Assembly (NCBI GenBank): GCA_947629315.1
Contig: CANRDB010000005.1
Span: 1 to 64,000 of the forward strand
Source of the DNA: an uncultured Bacilli bacterium
GTDB lineage: Bacteria > Bacillota_I > Bacilli_A > RF39 > UBA660
Length of the DNA: 64,000 nt
Reading direction: 5' to 3'
The translations under genes and the position numbers were made by a program. Every line of letters starts with the position of its first letter. The stretch's first letter is position 1. The notes beneath the pieces are model-generated. The model searched no databases and was not told where the DNA came from. It worked only from the letters and a program-made list of their open reading frames with translations. Positions 63,492 to 64,000 of the stretch are shown here, in pieces.

Positions 63492-64000
63492 ATGAAAGAA
63501 AAATATTATATTTCAACCGCTATTGCGTATACATCTGGAAAACCACATATTGGAAATACTTATGAGATTATTTTAGCGGATGCGATAGCGCGTTTTAAAA
63601 GAGCAGAAGGATACGATGTCTATTTTCAAACAGGTACTGATGAACATGGTGAAAAAATTGAATTGAAAGCGAAAGAAGCATCCGTAACGCCACAAGAGTA
63701 TGTAGATAATGTTTCTCATGTAATTCAAGGTATTTGGGATAAAATGAATACTAGTTATGATCGTTTTGTCAGAACAACTGATAAAAAACATGAGGAACAA
63801 GTACAAAAAATATTTAAAAAAATGTATGATAAAGGAGATATTTATAAGGGTGAATATAAAGGATTATATTGTACGCCTTGTGAATCGTTTTGGACGGAGT
63901 CACAGTTAGTGGATGGAAAATGCCCTGACTGTGGTAGAGAAGTGAAAGAGGCAACAGAAGAGGCATATTTCTTTAAATTATCAAAATATCAAGATAAATT
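63492..64000 (+). CDS. metG: Methionyl-tRNA synthetase (N-terminal part, cut by window end)
   Basis: First 169 residues visible. MKEKYYISTAIAYTSGKPHI leads into HIGN, then ILADAIARFKRAEGYDVYFQ, TGTDEHGEKIE, and a zinc ribbon CTPCESFWTE...CPDCG. Class I synthetase charging tRNA-Met, regulated by the upstream T-box of matching specificity. Ribosome-binding site GGAGG lies within the end of dut. Confidence 0.95.
   Translation, partial: MKEKYYISTAIAYTSGKPHIGNTYEIILADAIARFKRAEGYDVYFQTGTDEHGEKIELKAKEASVTPQEYVDNVSHVIQGIWDKMNTSYDRFVRTTDKKHEEQVQKIFKKMYDKGDIYKGEYKGLYCTPCESFWTESQLVDGKCPDCGREVKEATEEAYFFKLSKYQDK

Noticed and set aside
1-64000. CRISPR arrays, insertion sequences, tRNA or rRNA genes
   Set aside because: No regularly spaced repeats, transposase motifs, tRNA T-loop signatures with CCA ends or rRNA segments were seen in any intergenic stretch.

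Overview
This 64 kb window is the replication-origin region of a low-GC (roughly one third G+C by eye), Gram-positive-type bacterium of the Bacilli. Gene content and order match the Bacillus subtilis origin (rpmH-rnpA-yidC-jag-mnmE-mnmG-rsmG-noc to the left, dnaA-dnaN-recF-gyrB-gyrA and dnaX-ybaB-recR-bofA-holB-ricT-trmN-rsmI-pth-mfd-spoVT-metG to the right). A short SRP RNA and extensive block rearrangement suggest an Erysipelotrichia/RF39/Mollicutes-related branch rather than Bacillus itself; that placement is inference. Sporulation-family genes (spoIIR, bofA, spoVT, an mntP/ytaF-type gene) and a ComK homologue point to a spore-forming, possibly transformable ancestor or organism.

Layout. 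Every gene from 115 to 42034 lies on the minus strand and every gene from 42413 to 64000 on the plus strand, so all diverge from a bipartite oriC (42035-42412 and 43766-43906, with DnaA boxes of the types TTATGCACA, TTATACACA and TTATCCACA). From the left edge: abgT-like transporter, DUF951, mscS, spo0J, soj; a 652-residue unknown protein; an orphan structured non-coding RNA with its own promoter and terminator (6379-6697); typA; small membrane proteins, rpmE, BI-1, murA, fba, mntP, spoIIR; rlmH, walJ, an M23 peptidase, dnaB, rplI and a GdpP-like phosphodiesterase; whiA, yvcK, lgt, uvrB; a less conserved block (26.6-31.8 kb) with a putative zincin, a phosphodiester-glycosidase, a DUF6273-like surface protein, and a metallophosphoesterase paired with a HipA-like kinase; then noc through rpmH.

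Right of dnaA: dnaN, a comK homologue, recF, gyrB, gyrA, then the SRP RNA gene flanked by two perfect parS sites, tadA, the dnaX-recR-bofA-holB-ricT run, rsmI (carrying an exact Noc-binding site), pth, mfd, spoVT, and a methionine-specific T-box controlling dut and metG (cut by the window edge).

How it fits together. The window holds a chromosome-organisation set: DnaA and oriC, Soj/Spo0J with their parS sites, and a Noc-type protein with its own binding site. The specificity residues of the two ParB paralogues match the two kinds of site present. The remainder is mainly replication, repair, ribosome/tRNA maturation and envelope housekeeping. The most unusual items are the orphan ncRNA, the parS pair around ffs, the Noc with a ~350-residue proline-rich insertion and a probable self-operator, ComK at oriC, the half-length GdpP, and the kinase/phosphoesterase pair. 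No tRNA or rRNA genes, CRISPR arrays, insertion sequences or prophage were seen.
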